A stretch of 64,000 bases of DNA from Rhodobacteraceae bacterium M382 (GCA_025141015.1 CP081098.1:1742501-1806500), one strand, 5' to 3'; positions 38,049-49,105 are shown, numbered from the stretch's first letter. Made by a program: numbers and translations. The notes: generated from the letters alone by a model not told the origin.

Positions 38049-38510
38049 ATGGCCGATATTGGGTCGTATTTGAAGAAACACACCGAGGCATTGGTCAAGG
38101 ACGTGGGAATCGAGGCAGCCTGCCAGATTACTGGCAAGTCCAAAGCCACATTGGGCAGGTATTATTCGGACAATGCCGAACATGCAGATCGGTTCATGCC
38201 GGTTGATGCGGTGGCCAAGCTTGAGAAATCGGCTTCGTACCCGCATGTTACCAGTGCATTGGCCGAACTGAAGAACATTCGCCTGTCTTATGATGATCGC
38301 AAGCCGAACACCCCCAAGGCCGCAGGGGGCGTCAATTCGGATGTGATCGCGCTGAGCCAGAGATTTGCCATGCTGATGAGCGAATACCAGCAGGCGATCG
38401 AGGATGGGATCATTACTGTCAACGAAGCAAAGCGCCTGTTGCGGGAAACATCGCTGCTTCAGCAGGTTCTGATCGACATGAAGCTGCATCTCGAAGAAGA
38501 AAGCGCCTGA
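38049..38510 (+). CDS. uncharacterised 153-residue protein with HTH-like N-terminus
   Basis: I do not recognise a firm family. The N-terminal 60 residues (VKDVGIEAACQITGKSKATLGRYYSD) read like a helix-turn-helix in which QITGKSKATLGRYY would be the recognition portion, resembling phage CII/CP76-type regulators. The C-terminal half is helical (QRFAMLMSEYQQAIEDG, NEAKRLLRETSLLQQVL). There is no membrane segment. It stands alone with long flanking gaps. A small DNA-binding regulator is a reasonable guess only. Confidence 0.6.
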   Translation: MADIGSYLKKHTEALVKDVGIEAACQITGKSKATLGRYYSDNAEHADRFMPVDAVAKLEKSASYPHVTSALAELKNIRLSYDDRKPNTPKAAGGVNSDVIALSQRFAMLMSEYQQAIEDGIITVNEAKRLLRETSLLQQVLIDMKLHLEEESA

Positions 38511-38743
38511 GTTGATTTCACTCCCGTTGGCGTTCTGAATGCGGCTGGTGCGTACGCGCAGCAGTCCCGTTGCTCGTGACCATTGTGCAGGTCTGATCTG
38601 TGTCGGGACCTGAGGGCTTGTTCCGGGTGGTCGCTAGGCTGATCGGGAGGAGACGGCAATTTGTGCCAAAGAGGGCATCGACCGGGAACACGCCGACATA
38701 ATCCAACGGTCTCAGAGACCGCTCTGCCCATCACACTGCACAC

Positions 38744-38773
38744 AAAAAACCCGGCCACAACGGCCGGGTTTTT
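38744..38773. terminator. terminator of carB (bidirectional)
   Basis: AAAAACCCGGCC and GGCCGGGTTTTT form a 12-base perfect stem around a 5-base loop, with A/T runs on both sides. It is 28 bases past the carB stop on the minus strand and may also stop transcripts from the plus side. Confidence 0.92.
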
Positions 38774-38801
38774 CGTTGGATTGATCACTGAGGATGCAAA
38801 G

Positions 38802-41800
38802 TTACCCTTGCAGGCTCTTTACTTCGACTTCGCCTTCGGCCTGAGCCTTGATCGCCAAAGCTGCTGCATTGCTGCCCGCTGCGGTGGTGAAATAGGGGAT
38901 TTTGTCATACAACGCGATCGAGCGGATCGCCTTGCTGTCTTCGACCGCCTGGGCACCTTCGGTGGTGTTCATCACCAATTGAACGGCTCCATCTTTCAAC
39001 ATGTCTACAATGTTGGGGCGCCCCTCGTAGACCTTGTTGACCACGTCACAGGCAACACCTTGTTCGGCCAGCCACCCTTGTGTGCCGCGGGTGGCGACGA
39101 GGGTAAAGCCCTGTTCGACCAGCGTCTGTGCCGCTTCGACCATCAGCTTGCCCTTGTCGGCATCCTTGATCGACACAAAGGCACAGCCCGAAGACGGCAA
39201 AACCATCCCGGCCCCCATCTGCGCCTTGAGAAAGGCGCGGGCAAAGGAGCGATCCCACCCCATGACTTCGCCGGTCGAGCGCATTTCCGGGCCCAGAATA
39301 GTGTCGACACCGGGGAACCGGGCAAAGGGCAACACCGCTTCCTTGACCGAGAACCAGGGCATGTCCGGGTCGGCCAGGGTCATGGGATCCGCCATCGGCG
39401 TGTCCACGTCATAACCGGCGTCGGCCTCATAAGGCGGGCGCATCGGGAAGGCCGACAGTTTTTCACCGGCCATCACACGCGCGGCAATCGACGCGATTGC
39501 GCTGTCGGTGGCTTTGGCAACAAAGGGCACGGTGCGCGAGGCACGTGGGTTTACTTCGATCAGGAAGATTTCGTTATTGCCATTCTCATCCGGTTTGATT
39601 GCGAATTGGATGTTCATCAGGCCGACAACATTCAGCGCACGCGCTAATGCGTGGGTCTGAACCTTGATCTCTTCGATCACATCCTTGTCCAGCGAATAGG
39701 GGGGCAGCGAACAGGCACTGTCGCCCGAATGCACGCCGGCCTCTTCGATGTGCTGCATGATGCCTGCAACATGCACGTCGGTGCCGTCACAGATGGCATC
39801 CACGTCCAGCTCGACTGCGCCGGCCAGATAGCTGTCCAACAGCACGGGGCTGTCGCCTGACACCACAACCGCCTCGGCGATATAGCGTTCCAGCTGGGCC
39901 ATGTCGCGCACGATTTCCATGGCGCGTCCCCCCAGAACATAAGACGGGCGGATCACCAGAGGGAAGCCGATTTCCTCTGCGATTTCCATTGCTTGCGCGT
40001 CGGTCGAGGCAATGCCGTTGTGCGGCTGTTTCAGGCCCAGATCATTGACCAGCGCCTGGAAACGTTCGCGGTCTTCTGCCAGGTCGATGGCGTCCGGGGT
40101 GGTGCCCAGGATCGGAATACCTTCGGCCTCCAACGCATTGGCCAGCTTCAGCGGGGTCTGACCGCCGAATTGAACAATGACGCCATGCAGGGTGCCGTTT
40201 TCCAGTTCGGTGGACAGGATTTCCATCACATGTTCAAAAGTCAGCGGTTCGAAATACAACCGGTCCGATGTGTCATAGTCGGTCGACACGGTTTCGGGGT
40301 TGCAGTTGATCATGATGGTTTCATATCCCGCGTCCGTCAGCGCATAACAGGCGTGACAACAGCAGTAATCAAACTCGATCCCCTGGCCGATCCGGTTCGG
40401 ACCACCACCCAGAATGACAACTTTGTTTCGGTCGCTGGGGCGGGCTTCGCATTCCACTTCGCCCATCATCGGGGCCTCGTAGGTGGAATACATATAAGGG
40501 GTCTGGGCTTCGAATTCGGCGGCGCAGGTGTCGATACGTTTGAACACCGCGTTCACACCCAGGGTGCGACGTGCCTTGCGCACTGATTTTTCGCTCTGAT
40601 CGGTCAACTTGGCCAGACGGGCATCGGTAAAGCCCATCATTTTCAACGTACGCACAGTCGCTGCATCCGTCGGCAAGCCGTTGGAACGCACGTCTTCTTC
40701 GGTCTCGATGATTTCGCGGATCCGGGCCAGGAACCAGGGGTCGAATTTCGTGACGGCAAAGATTTCGTCGTTGCTCAGTCCGTGGCGCATCGCCTGGGCA
40801 ATGGTGCGCATCCGGTCCGGGGTGGTCTGGCTGATCGCCTTGATCACCGCGGCCTTGTCAGGTGCGCCGGGGATGTCGACTTCATCAAAACCGGTCAGAC
40901 CCGACTCCATCGACGCCAACGCCTTTTGCAACGATTCGTGAATGGTCCGGCCAATGGCCATGGTTTCACCCACCGATTTCATTGCGGTCGTCAGATAGGG
41001 TTCGGACCCCGGGAATTTCTCGAATGCGAATTTTGGGATCTTGGTCACGACATAGTCGATGGTCGGCTCGAACGAGGCCGGGGTGACCTTGGTGATGTCG
41101 TTGTCCAGCTCGTCCAGCGTATAGCCGACGGCCAGTTTCGCAGCGATTTTGGCAATCGGAAAGCCGGTCGCCTTGGACGCCAGGGCAGAAGAGCGCGACA
41201 CCCGCGGGTTCATTTCGATCACGACCATGCGGCCATCTTCGGGGTTGATCGACCATTGAACGTTCGACCCACCGGTTTCCACCCCGATTTCACGCAGAAC
41301 GGCGATCGAGCCGTTGCGCATGATCTGATATTCCTTGTCGGTCAGGGTCAGGGCCGGGGCCACGGTGATCGAATCACCGGTGTGTACACCCATGGGGTCG
41401 ACGTTTTCGATGGAACAGACGATGATCGCGTTGTCCGCCTTGTCGCGGACCACTTCCATCTCGTATTCCTTCCAGCCCAGCAGGCTTTCATCCACCAGGA
41501 TCTGGTTTACCGGAGAGGCGTCCATTCCGGTGCGGCAGAAGTGGATGTAATCTTCGCGGTTATAGGCCACGCCACCACCGGTGCCACCCATGGTAAACGC
41601 AGGCCGGATGATGGCGGGCAGGCCGATCTCTTCGAGATCCTCCAGTGCGAGTTGCACCCCGGCATCCAGATCGGCGCTGCCGTCGGGTTTCTTGGGGGCG
41701 GTGACGATTGTGGCCTTGGGGTTTTCGATGCCCAGCCGGTCCATCGCTTCGCGAAAGAGTTTACGATCTTCGGCCATTTCAATGGCATCGCGGGTGGCAC

Positions 41801-42149
41801 CGATCATTTCGACGCCGAATTTTTCCAGCACCCCCATCTCTTCGAGCGCCAGCGAGGTGTTCAGCCCGGTCTGTCCGCCCATGGTCGGCAACAGCGCGTC
41901 GGGGCGTTCCTTTTCGATGATCTTGGCGACCACTTCCGGGGTGATGGGTTCGATATAAGTGGCATCGGCCAGACCGGGGTCGGTCATGATCGTTGCGGGG
42001 TTCGAGTTCACCAGGATCACCCGGTATCCCTCTTCGCGCAGCGCCTTGCACGCCTGTGCGCCAGAGTAGTCGAATTCGCAAGCTTGCCCGATTACGATGG
42101 GACCCGCCCCAATGATCATGATCGATTGGATGTCGGTTCTCTTTGGCAT
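38802..42149 (-). CDS. carB: carbamoyl-phosphate synthase large subunit
   Basis: 1115 residues; with CarA it makes carbamoyl phosphate for arginine and pyrimidines. Two tandem ATP-grasp halves are visible ([14 protein letters not shown] at the N-terminus and [14 protein letters not shown] near residue 590), with [12 protein letters not shown] and a C-terminal MGS-like regulatory domain ([13 protein letters not shown] onward). AAGGAA precedes the ATG by seven bases. carA is not adjacent. Long antisense frames across it are shadows of its codon bias. Confidence 0.98.
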   Translation of the reverse strand: MPKRTDIQSIMIIGAGPIVIGQACEFDYSGAQACKALREEGYRVILVNSNPATIMTDPGLADATYIEPITPEVVAKIIEKERPDALLPTMGGQTGLNTSLALEEMGVLEKFGVEMIGATRDAIEMAEDRKLFREAMDRLGIENPKATIVTAPKKPDGSADLDAGVQLALEDLEEIGLPAIIRPAFTMGGTGGGVAYNREDYIHFCRTGMDASPVNQILVDESLLGWKEYEMEVVRDKADNAIIVCSIENVDPMGVHTGDSITVAPALTLTDKEYQIMRNGSIAVLREIGVETGGSNVQWSINPEDGRMVVIEMNPRVSRSSALASKATGFPIAKIAAKLAVGYTLDELDNDITKVTPASFEPTIDYVVTKIPKFAFEKFPGSEPYLTTAMKSVGETMAIGRTIHESLQKALASMESGLTGFDEVDIPGAPDKAAVIKAISQTTPDRMRTIAQAMRHGLSNDEIFAVTKFDPWFLARIREIIETEEDVRSNGLPTDAATVRTLKMMGFTDARLAKLTDQSEKSVRKARRTLGVNAVFKRIDTCAAEFEAQTPYMYSTYEAPMMGEVECEARPSDRNKVVILGGGPNRIGQGIEFDYCCCHACYALTDAGYETIMINCNPETVSTDYDTSDRLYFEPLTFEHVMEILSTELENGTLHGVIVQFGGQTPLKLANALEAEGIPILGTTPDAIDLAEDRERFQALVNDLGLKQPHNGIASTDAQAMEIAEEIGFPLVIRPSYVLGGRAMEIVRDMAQLERYIAEAVVVSGDSPVLLDSYLAGAVELDVDAICDGTDVHVAGIMQHIEEAGVHSGDSACSLPPYSLDKDVIEEIKVQTHALARALNVVGLMNIQFAIKPDENGNNEIFLIEVNPRASRTVPFVAKATDSAIASIAARVMAGEKLSAFPMRPPYEADAGYDVDTPMADPMTLADPDMPWFSVKEAVLPFARFPGVDTILGPEMRSTGEVMGWDRSFARAFLKAQMGAGMVLPSSGCAFVSIKDADKGKLMVEAAQTLVEQGFTLVATRGTQGWLAEQGVACDVVNKVYEGRPNIVDMLKDGAVQLVMNTTEGAQAVEDSKAIRSIALYDKIPYFTTAAGSNAAALAIKAQAEGEVEVKSLQG

Positions 42150-42336
42150 GGCCAGATTCCTTCGATTTTGCGCGAGTCAGCAGGCGCCGCCCGTGCGCCC
42201 AAATTGTCCTGCGTTATAGGCACCGCGCGGAAAGGTGCAAGGGGGATCGGAAATGGAAGTGAATTTGCCGCTTTCCCCCCTTCCGAATGCGGTCAGAGAC
42301 ACTATACCAAAGCCCAGCGGCAAATGGGGATGCCAG

Positions 42337-43470
42337 ATGCATATTCGTTTCGACCAGGGACCGGCCGGGCCGGGGACGTGTTTTGAACAACCGGATCAGG
42401 TGATCCGGGCGGATACGGCGGGCGATGTGCCCGCTGCGCTGGACGCAATGGATCGCGCCCGGTCCCAAGGTGCGTGGCTGGCGGGATATGCCAGTTACGA
42501 ACTTGGCTATGTTTTGGAGCCCCGGCTGGTGAATCGGTTGCCACGGCAACGCCGCTTGCCGTTGTTGTGTTTCGGGGTTTATGGCGCGCCAGGTGTCAGC
42601 CCCCTGGGGACAGGCGAAGCCGCTCTGGGGGCTTTGCGCCCGCGGTGGGATCAGGCCCGGTATACCCAGGCTTTTGATGTCGTGAACGCAGGTATTGGCG
42701 CTGGTGACATTTATCAGGCCAATCTGACGTTCCCGATCGAAACCGAAATCTTTGGCGACGCACCAGCGTTGTATGCCGCCCTTTGTGATCTGCAACCGGT
42801 TGGACATGGTGCCATGGTGTTGCAGGATGGCTTGCCCGATCTGTTGTCGCGCAGCCCCGAACTGTTCTTTCGCACGACGGCCGACGGCATGATCGAAACA
42901 CGCCCAATGAAGGGGACACAACCCCGCAGCCCCGATCCGGTCGAAGACGCGCGTCGTCGCGACTTTCTCAGGACGGATGAAAAGAACCGCGCCGAGAACC
43001 TGATGATCGTGGACCTGCTGCGCAATGATATCAGCCGAGTGGCCGAAACCGGATCGGTCAGAGTACCTGAACTGTTCAGCGTCGAAAGCTACGCCACCGT
43101 GCATCAGATGGTATCGCTGGTGCAGGCACAATTGCGCGCAGAGGCCGGGTTGGGCGACATCCTGCGCGCGCTCTATCCCTGTGGGTCAATCACGGGCGCG
43201 CCAAAGATCCGCGCCATGGAGATCCTGAACGACCTGGAACCCTGGGCCCGCGATATCTACTGCGGAACGATCGGCTGGGCGTCCCCGGATGGAAGCGCCG
43301 AATTCAACGTGGCGATCCGGACACTGATGGTCGAGGACGGGCAGGTCACGCTGAATGTCGGCGGTGGCGTTGTCTGGGACAGCACTGCACCGTCCGAATA
43401 CGAGGAAGCTTTATGGAAAACCCGTTTCGCCAAAACCCCGACTTTGCCTCAGACCCGGATTTCCGCCTGA
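42337..43470 (+). CDS. pabB: aminodeoxychorismate synthase component I
   Basis: 377 residues of the chorismate-binding family. With a glutamine amidotransferase it makes 4-amino-4-deoxychorismate for folate. Core motifs are AGDIYQANLTFP, ETRPMKGTQPR, LRTDEKNRAENLMIVDLLRND, FPCGSITGAPK-like (YPCGSITGAPKIRAME) and GTIGW. It is shorter than E. coli PabB because the N-terminal extension is reduced. I start at MHIRFDQG (42337), GGGGA seven bases upstream. It overlaps the following lyase gene by 58 bases. pabA is absent here. Confidence 0.93.
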   Translation: MHIRFDQGPAGPGTCFEQPDQVIRADTAGDVPAALDAMDRARSQGAWLAGYASYELGYVLEPRLVNRLPRQRRLPLLCFGVYGAPGVSPLGTGEAALGALRPRWDQARYTQAFDVVNAGIGAGDIYQANLTFPIETEIFGDAPALYAALCDLQPVGHGAMVLQDGLPDLLSRSPELFFRTTADGMIETRPMKGTQPRSPDPVEDARRRDFLRTDEKNRAENLMIVDLLRNDISRVAETGSVRVPELFSVESYATVHQMVSLVQAQLRAEAGLGDILRALYPCGSITGAPKIRAMEILNDLEPWARDIYCGTIGWASPDGSAEFNVAIRTLMVEDGQVTLNVGGGVVWDSTAPSEYEEALWKTRFAKTPTLPQTRISA

Positions 43471-44081
43471 TAGAAACTCTGGGCTGGCACCCGAATGGCA
43501 TAGGGTTCCGGCATCTGGACCGCCATTTGGCGCGACTGCAGCGGTCGGCACTGGCTTTGGGGCTCGCGTTTGATGGCGATGCTGTCCGAGAGGTCCTGGA
43601 CACTGTCGGCGGCGTGCACGCGCAACGCTGTCGGCTGACGCTGGATGGGCAGGGACATATGGACCTGACCACTGCCGCGCTGGGCAAGACGCCAGAAGAC
43701 TGGTGTCTGGTCGTCGCTGAAACGCGGCTCCAATCGTGCGACCCGTGGCTGCGGCACAAAACCACGCGCCGGGCGTTGTATGAGTCCACCCGCGCCAATC
43801 TGCCTGCGGGCGTGGGCGAGGCGATCTTTGTCAATGAACGCGAAGAGGTCTGCGAAGGCACCATTACCAATATCTTTGTGACGCTGGCGAATGCAGATCG
43901 GGTGACGCCGCCGCTGGCCTGCGGCGTGTTGCCGGGAATCCTGCGCGAAACCTTGTTGGACTCCGGCGACTTTCGGGAACAGGTGGTCACGCTGGACGAT
44001 TTGCGCACAGCTCGATCCATCGCTGTTGGAAACTCGCTGCGTGGCCTGATCCCGGCCCGCTTTGCGGGCGGTCTTGGCTGA
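43413..44081 (+). CDS. pabC: aminotransferase class IV (aminodeoxychorismate lyase-like)
   Basis: 222 residues of PLP fold type IV. The lysine is expected in LRHKTTRRALYE near residue 110, with the downstream EEVCEGTITNIFV and CGVLPGILRE motifs of PabC/DAAT enzymes. Together with the preceding pabB it would release 4-aminobenzoate from aminodeoxychorismate. The gene begins 58 bases inside pabB in another frame. A pabB-pabC pair in one unit is common in proteobacteria. A branched-chain aminotransferase activity is less likely. Confidence 0.88.
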   Translation: MENPFRQNPDFASDPDFRLIETLGWHPNGIGFRHLDRHLARLQRSALALGLAFDGDAVREVLDTVGGVHAQRCRLTLDGQGHMDLTTAALGKTPEDWCLVVAETRLQSCDPWLRHKTTRRALYESTRANLPAGVGEAIFVNEREEVCEGTITNIFVTLANADRVTPPLACGVLPGILRETLLDSGDFREQVVTLDDLRTARSIAVGNSLRGLIPARFAGGLG

Positions 44082-44284
44082 TTGCACAGATCCGTCCTTC
44101 ATCTGGCCGGAAATATCCCGGGGGTGAATGCGCCGCAGGCGCAGAGGGGGCTGGCCCCCTCAAATCCGGTGAAATCCAAAAAACCCGACGACCAGAGAGG
44201 GCACAGAGCTCTCTCCCCTTGACTTCCCCGGCCCGGCACGGTGTATCGGCGCGAACCGTTTTGACGCCCGAAGGGATCTGATCC
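44082..44284. other. pabC-aspS intergenic region with GC-rich hairpins
   Basis: Contains GCGCCGCAGGCGC near 44130-44142 and GGGGGC/GCCCCC-type pairing near 44146-44159, both without T runs. The style resembles the GC-rich hairpins near 55150 and 56020. The aspS promoter must also lie here. Confidence 0.4.
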
Positions 44285-46135
44285 ATGCACGCTTATCGCA
44301 GCCATACCTGCGCCGCTCTGACCGCCGCCAATGTCGGCGAAACCGTTCGCCTGTCCGGTTGGGTCCATCGGGTCCGTGATCACGGCGGCGTTCTGTTCAT
44401 CGACCTGCGCGACCATTACGGCATTACCCAGGTGTTGTGCGATGGCGACAGCCCCGCCTTTGCCGATCTGGAAAAGGTCCGCTCCGAATGGTGTATCCGT
44501 ATCGACGGTACCGTCAAGGCACGCGCCGCTGATCTGGTGAACCCGAAACTGCCCACCGGCGAAATCGAAGTATACGTGCGTGAGCTGGAAGTCTTGGGGG
44601 CTTCCGAAGAGCTGCCGCTGATGGTGTTTGGCGATCAGGAATACCCCGAAGAAACCCGTCTGCGGTATCGGTACCTCGATCTGCGCCGGGAAAAGATGCA
44701 GGCCAATATGACCCTGCGTTCGGATGTGGTTGCCTCGATGCGCAAACGCATGTGGGACCGCGAATTCCGCGAATACCAGACCCCGATCATCACCGCTTCC
44801 AGCCCCGAAGGCGCGCGTGACTTTCTGGTGCCCTCGCGTCTGCACCCGGGAAAATTCTATGCGCTGCCGCAGGCCCCGCAGCAGTTCAAACAGCTGATGA
44901 TGGTGTCGGGCTTTGACAAATACTTTCAGATCGCGCCGTGTTTCCGCGACGAAGACCCGCGCGCCGACCGGTCGCCCACCGATTTCTACCAGCTTGACCT
45001 CGAAATGTCGTTTGTCACCCAACAGGATGTATTCGACACCATCCAGCCGGTGCTGCAGGGCGTGTTCGAAGAGTTCGGCGGTGGTCGCAAAGTCGATACC
45101 GACTGGGAGCAGATCTCCTACAAGGACGCTGCCAAATGGTATGGCACCGACAAACCCGACCTGCGCAACCCGATCAAGATGCAGGATTGTTCCGAACATT
45201 TCCGTGGTTCCGGCTTTGCCATCTTTGCCAGCCTGCTGGAAAACGAAGGCACCGAAGTGCGTGCCATTCCGGCCCCAACAGGTGGGTCGCGCAAATTCTG
45301 CGATCGGATGAACAAATTTGCCCAGGCAGAAGGTCTACCCGGCATGGGCTATATCTTCTGGCGCAAGCAATCGGCAGATTCCATCGCGCAGGAACGTGGC
45401 ATTTCGGTCAAGGACGTCAATGCGCTGATCAAATCTGGCGAAATCGTTCTGGGCAACGAAGCGGCGGGACCGCTGGCCAAGAACATCGGTCCCGAGCGCA
45501 CAGAAGCGATCCGTCAGCAGCTGGGTCTGGACGTGGGCGATGCGGCGTTCTTCCTGGGCGGCAAGCCCAAGGCGTTTGAATCCGTTGCAGGACGTGCACG
45601 GACTGTCATCGGTGACGAACTGGGTCTGACCGACACCAACCGGTTTGCATTCGCCTGGATCGTCGATTTCCCGATCTACGAGGCAGACGAAGAATCCGGC
45701 AAGATCGATTTCGAACACAACCCGTTCTCGATGCCCCAGGGCGGCATGGAGGCGTTGCAGGGCAACCCGCTCGAGGTGCTGGGCTATCAGTATGACCTGG
45801 CCTGTAACGGGTACGAGCTGGTATCCGGTGCGATCCGGAACCACCGTCCCGAAATCATGTTCAAGGCCTTTGAAATCGCCGGTTATGGCAAGGACGAAGT
45901 CGAAAAGCGTTTTGGCGGTATGGTCAACGCATTCCAATTCGGCGCTCCGCCCCACGGTGGCTGTGCGGCCGGGATCGACCGCATCGTCATGCTGTTGGCC
46001 GACACGGCCAACATCCGCGAAGTCATCATGTTCCCGATGAACCAGCGCGCCGAAGACCTGATGATGTCGGCCCCTTCGGAGCCGATGACCGACCAGTTGA
46101 TGGAGCTGGGCCTGCGGGTGATCCCGCAGGATTGA
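44285..46135 (+). CDS. aspS: aspartate--tRNA ligase
   Basis: 616 residues, class IIb synthetase charging tRNA-Asp. The OB-fold anticodon domain is at the N-terminus ([26 protein letters not shown]), motif 2 is [24 protein letters not shown], a bacterial insertion (GAD) domain fills residues 300-430, and motif 3 is [11 protein letters not shown] near the end. Alphaproteobacterial AspRS is often non-discriminating (also charging tRNA-Asn), which would require GatCAB; that cannot be judged here. A terminator follows. Confidence 0.97.
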   Translation: MHAYRSHTCAALTAANVGETVRLSGWVHRVRDHGGVLFIDLRDHYGITQVLCDGDSPAFADLEKVRSEWCIRIDGTVKARAADLVNPKLPTGEIEVYVRELEVLGASEELPLMVFGDQEYPEETRLRYRYLDLRREKMQANMTLRSDVVASMRKRMWDREFREYQTPIITASSPEGARDFLVPSRLHPGKFYALPQAPQQFKQLMMVSGFDKYFQIAPCFRDEDPRADRSPTDFYQLDLEMSFVTQQDVFDTIQPVLQGVFEEFGGGRKVDTDWEQISYKDAAKWYGTDKPDLRNPIKMQDCSEHFRGSGFAIFASLLENEGTEVRAIPAPTGGSRKFCDRMNKFAQAEGLPGMGYIFWRKQSADSIAQERGISVKDVNALIKSGEIVLGNEAAGPLAKNIGPERTEAIRQQLGLDVGDAAFFLGGKPKAFESVAGRARTVIGDELGLTDTNRFAFAWIVDFPIYEADEESGKIDFEHNPFSMPQGGMEALQGNPLEVLGYQYDLACNGYELVSGAIRNHRPEIMFKAFEIAGYGKDEVEKRFGGMVNAFQFGAPPHGGCAAGIDRIVMLLADTANIREVIMFPMNQRAEDLMMSAPSEPMTDQLMELGLRVIPQD

Positions 46136-46163
46136 TCTGACTGGATCAGACGGCGTTATTTTT

Positions 46164-46196
46164 AAACGGCCCGGCGTTTGGCGACCGGGCCGTTTT
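46164..46196. terminator. aspS terminator
   Basis: AAACGGCCCGG and CCGGGCCGTTT form an 11-base stem around a 10-base loop, with TTTT at the 3' side of the plus strand, 28 bases past the aspS stop. Confidence 0.9.
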
Positions 46197-46330
46197 CTGT
46201 TTCAAAGCCCCAAGCGATTTTGGGCGGAAACCGGCGCGGGACGAAAGAGTGCGTCAAAAGCGTGCAGCGCGCGCGCAGTCCCGTTAGTCTGGGTGCATCG
46301 CTGGATTCGGGTTGACGGAGCGGGCTGCGG

Positions 46331-47722
46331 ATGGGTTTTTCTTCTGAACTGGCGGAAATCCGTTTTGGATGTGGTCTTTCGCCCGACCTCGCGGCACCAC
46401 GATCGGCGTTGGACATTCTGGACAGATTGGCAGCCCCGGACGTGATGGTGACGCAGTTTCCGTTGGAAACATTCGACGTTTTTCGCAATCGGCAGCTGTT
46501 GTTAGAGCGGAACACACGAACCGCGCGCAAAGCCCGGAAAAACCAGAACACAGCCAAGGCCGCGCGGTTTCAGCACCAGGCGGGCACGCTTCGCAAAAAG
46601 GCGCGGCAGGCAAAAATCGGCTGGCTTGGCCAGTCGATACTGCGCTGGACATGGACTGAACAGGGATTTCGCGAACGGCTGGTGACATTCTGGGCCGACC
46701 ATTTCACCGCAATCGGCAAGGCGGGATTGTTTCGGTATGGGACACCCATTTATATCGAAGACGCAATCCGACCCCATATCCTGGGCCGCTTCAGCGATCT
46801 TTTGATTGCCGCAACGACGCATCCCATCATGCTGAATTATCTGGATCAGGACAAATCGGTGGGTCCCAGCAGTCTAGCCGCCCAGACCAATAGACGGTTA
46901 AAAGGGGTGAATGAAAACCTGGCGCGAGAGGTTCTGGAACTGCACACGCTGGGCGTTGAGGGGCCGTATGACCAATCGGACGTGCGTCAATTGGCTGAAT
47001 TGTTCACCGGCCTGACACAAAACGCCAAGACAGGTTTCATATTCCGCAAGGATATGGCCGAACCGGGGGCCGAGACTGTCCTGGGCAAAGCCTATGCCGC
47101 CACTCCCGCGCTGGGTACGATCCATGATGTGCTGACCGATCTGGCCATGCATCCGGCGACAGCGCGCCACATCGCATCCAAATTGGCCGTGCATTTCGTG
47201 TCAGACACACCTGATCCTGTGCTGATTGATCACCTGACCCGTCGCTATCAGGACACGCAGGGTGATCTGATGCAGACTTATGCGGCCCTTTTGGAACATC
47301 CATCCAGCTGGGCAGACCCGTTGATGAACGTCAAACCCCCGTTTCCCTTTGTGGCATCAGCCTGCCGGGCTTTGGCGGTGTCTCCTGATCGGTTGCAAGG
47401 GGGCAGGCCGACGCGGATCACGCGTGGGATCATGGCATCTTTGGCGGTGATGGGGCAGGCTTGGTTGAAACCGGCCGGGCCAAATGGCTGGCCTGAAGAA
47501 GATGGTGCCTGGATCACGCCACAGGGTCTGGCCGCCCGGATGCGTTGGGCGATGGCCGCCCCGCAAGAGTTGCACATGGATTTGCCGGATCCACGGCAGT
47601 TTCACCAAAATGTTCTGGGCCGCTATGCCACGGCCCAGGTGAAATTTGCGGCGCGATCTGCGGAAACCCGATCCGATGCTATTGGCCTGACGCTGATGTC
47701 CCCGGGGTTTCAGCGCCGCTAG
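46331..47722 (+). CDS. DUF1800 protein
   Basis: 463 residues of the DUF1800 family (paired with DUF1501 in many proteobacteria). Landmarks are the FWADHFTAIGKAGL segment near residue 120, YLDQDKSVGPSS, NENLAREVLELHTLGVEGPY and QLAELFTGLT. There is no signal peptide at the start. The function is unknown; related clusters have been linked to extracellular or surface proteins. It ends 22 bases before the DUF1501 gene, so the two form an operon. Confidence 0.9.
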   Translation: MGFSSELAEIRFGCGLSPDLAAPRSALDILDRLAAPDVMVTQFPLETFDVFRNRQLLLERNTRTARKARKNQNTAKAARFQHQAGTLRKKARQAKIGWLGQSILRWTWTEQGFRERLVTFWADHFTAIGKAGLFRYGTPIYIEDAIRPHILGRFSDLLIAATTHPIMLNYLDQDKSVGPSSLAAQTNRRLKGVNENLAREVLELHTLGVEGPYDQSDVRQLAELFTGLTQNAKTGFIFRKDMAEPGAETVLGKAYAATPALGTIHDVLTDLAMHPATARHIASKLAVHFVSDTPDPVLIDHLTRRYQDTQGDLMQTYAALLEHPSSWADPLMNVKPPFPFVASACRALAVSPDRLQGGRPTRITRGIMASLAVMGQAWLKPAGPNGWPEEDGAWITPQGLAARMRWAMAAPQELHMDLPDPRQFHQNVLGRYATAQVKFAARSAETRSDAIGLTLMSPGFQRR

Positions 47723-47744
47723 ATTGAGTCGAAGGAGTGGTATG

Positions 47745-48980
47745 ATGCCCCAAAGGTTGTCCCGGCGCCGGTTTCTGAGCCAAACGGCTGGTTTGGGGTG
47801 TACGCTGGCCGCAAGCCCGGTGTTGACCCCTGTCACCTTTGCAGCGGCCCCTTGGGAGACACGGCTGGTGGTGATCATCCTGCGTGGGGGCATGGATGCC
47901 CTGGATGTAATACAGCCTTACGGTGATCCGGATTATGCGGCGCTGAGGCGGACGTTGAAGGGTGGACCTGAATCGGGCGCAGCCGATCTGGACGGGTTTT
48001 ATGCGCTGCATCCGGCGTTGATGCCGTTGCGCCCGCTTTGGGACCGTGCCGAACTGGGATTTGTTCATGCGGTATCGACCCCTTACCGGGACAAACGCAG
48101 CCATTTTGACGGGCAGGATCTGCTCGAAGCGGGCACGGCCGGATTGGATGGTCGCACGGACGGCTGGCTGAACCGGCTGTTACAGACTGTACCCGGTGCC
48201 GGACCGCGGACGGCCTTTGCGTTGGGTCGGGACGACATGAAGCTGCTGCGTGGCCCTGCCGGGGTGTCCAACTGGTCCCCCGAAGCCAATCTGGTGATGA
48301 GCCCACAAGCCGAACGTTTGGCCGGGTTGGTCATGCAAGAGGATCCATTGTTTCATACCGCGCTGAACGAAGCGCTGGATCTGTCCCGTGCGGAGATGGG
48401 GGGCACCCGTCTGGCGGATCAGATGGACGAGGGCATAGATGAAAAGATGGCCCCAATGACCATGCCAAAGCCCCAAAAGGGCAGGATGCACCGTCAAATA
48501 GCAGCTTTTGCCGCCCGCCAGCTACGCGGGGATACACGGGTGGCGTCCTTTTCCATCAACGGTTGGGATACGCACAGCCGTCAAAAGGCGGGGCTCAGAG
48601 CGGCGTTGGGGCGGTTGGCCGAAACAATCCTGGAGGTGCAGACCGGGGTGGGGCCAGATGTTTGGAGCAAGACGGCGATTGTGGCGCTGACCGAGTTCGG
48701 CCGTACCGTGCGCGAAAATGGCACTGGCGGCACCGATCATGGCACCGGCGGGGCCATGGTGCTGGCCGGAGGTGCAATCCGTGGCGGCAGGGTGCAGGGA
48801 CACTGGCCAGGGCTGAAGGAAGCAGATCTATATGCGCGGCGGGATTTGATGCCGACAGCAGATGTGCGTGCGCAGGTTGCCTGGATTCTGAGGGATGTGG
48901 CCGGTCTGGACCAAACCACCCTGGAGAACACGATATTTCCCGGGGTGGACATGGGGGCGAACCCAAAGCTGTTGCGCTGA
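47745..48980 (+). CDS. DUF1501 protein, Tat-exported
   Basis: 411 residues. The N-terminus MPQRLSRRRFLSQTAG carries a twin-arginine signal (SRRRFL). Catalytic-like DUF1501 segments follow: VVIILRGGMDALD, SHFDGQD, NGWDTHSRQ, LTEFGRTVRENGTGGTDHGTGG. The fold is related to alkaline phosphatase/sulfatase enzymes. AAGGAG is 7 bases before this ATG and 4 before one at 47742. It is predicted periplasmic; its partner lacks a signal peptide. Confidence 0.9.
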   Translation: MPQRLSRRRFLSQTAGLGCTLAASPVLTPVTFAAAPWETRLVVIILRGGMDALDVIQPYGDPDYAALRRTLKGGPESGAADLDGFYALHPALMPLRPLWDRAELGFVHAVSTPYRDKRSHFDGQDLLEAGTAGLDGRTDGWLNRLLQTVPGAGPRTAFALGRDDMKLLRGPAGVSNWSPEANLVMSPQAERLAGLVMQEDPLFHTALNEALDLSRAEMGGTRLADQMDEGIDEKMAPMTMPKPQKGRMHRQIAAFAARQLRGDTRVASFSINGWDTHSRQKAGLRAALGRLAETILEVQTGVGPDVWSKTAIVALTEFGRTVRENGTGGTDHGTGGAMVLAGGAIRGGRVQGHWPGLKEADLYARRDLMPTADVRAQVAWILRDVAGLDQTTLENTIFPGVDMGANPKLLR

Positions 48981-49105
48981 ACATCAGCCCGCGAACACCC
49001 TATGGCAAACCGGTGCCCCATCTCGTGGCTTTGGCGCGGCAGCACCCCGGATCACAGGCGGGCATTTCGACGGTAACACCAATTGGGCAGGCTGCGCCCG
49101 ACGTG

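Noticed and set aside
40782-42386. 534-codon plus-strand frame antisense to carB
   Set aside because: A GC-rich coding gene leaves long open antisense frames; this one lies opposite carB, whose protein is conserved along its whole length.
44130-44165. GC-rich hairpins after pabC as a Rho-independent terminator
   Set aside because: Stems are plausible but there is no T run, so I describe the region and do not call a terminator.
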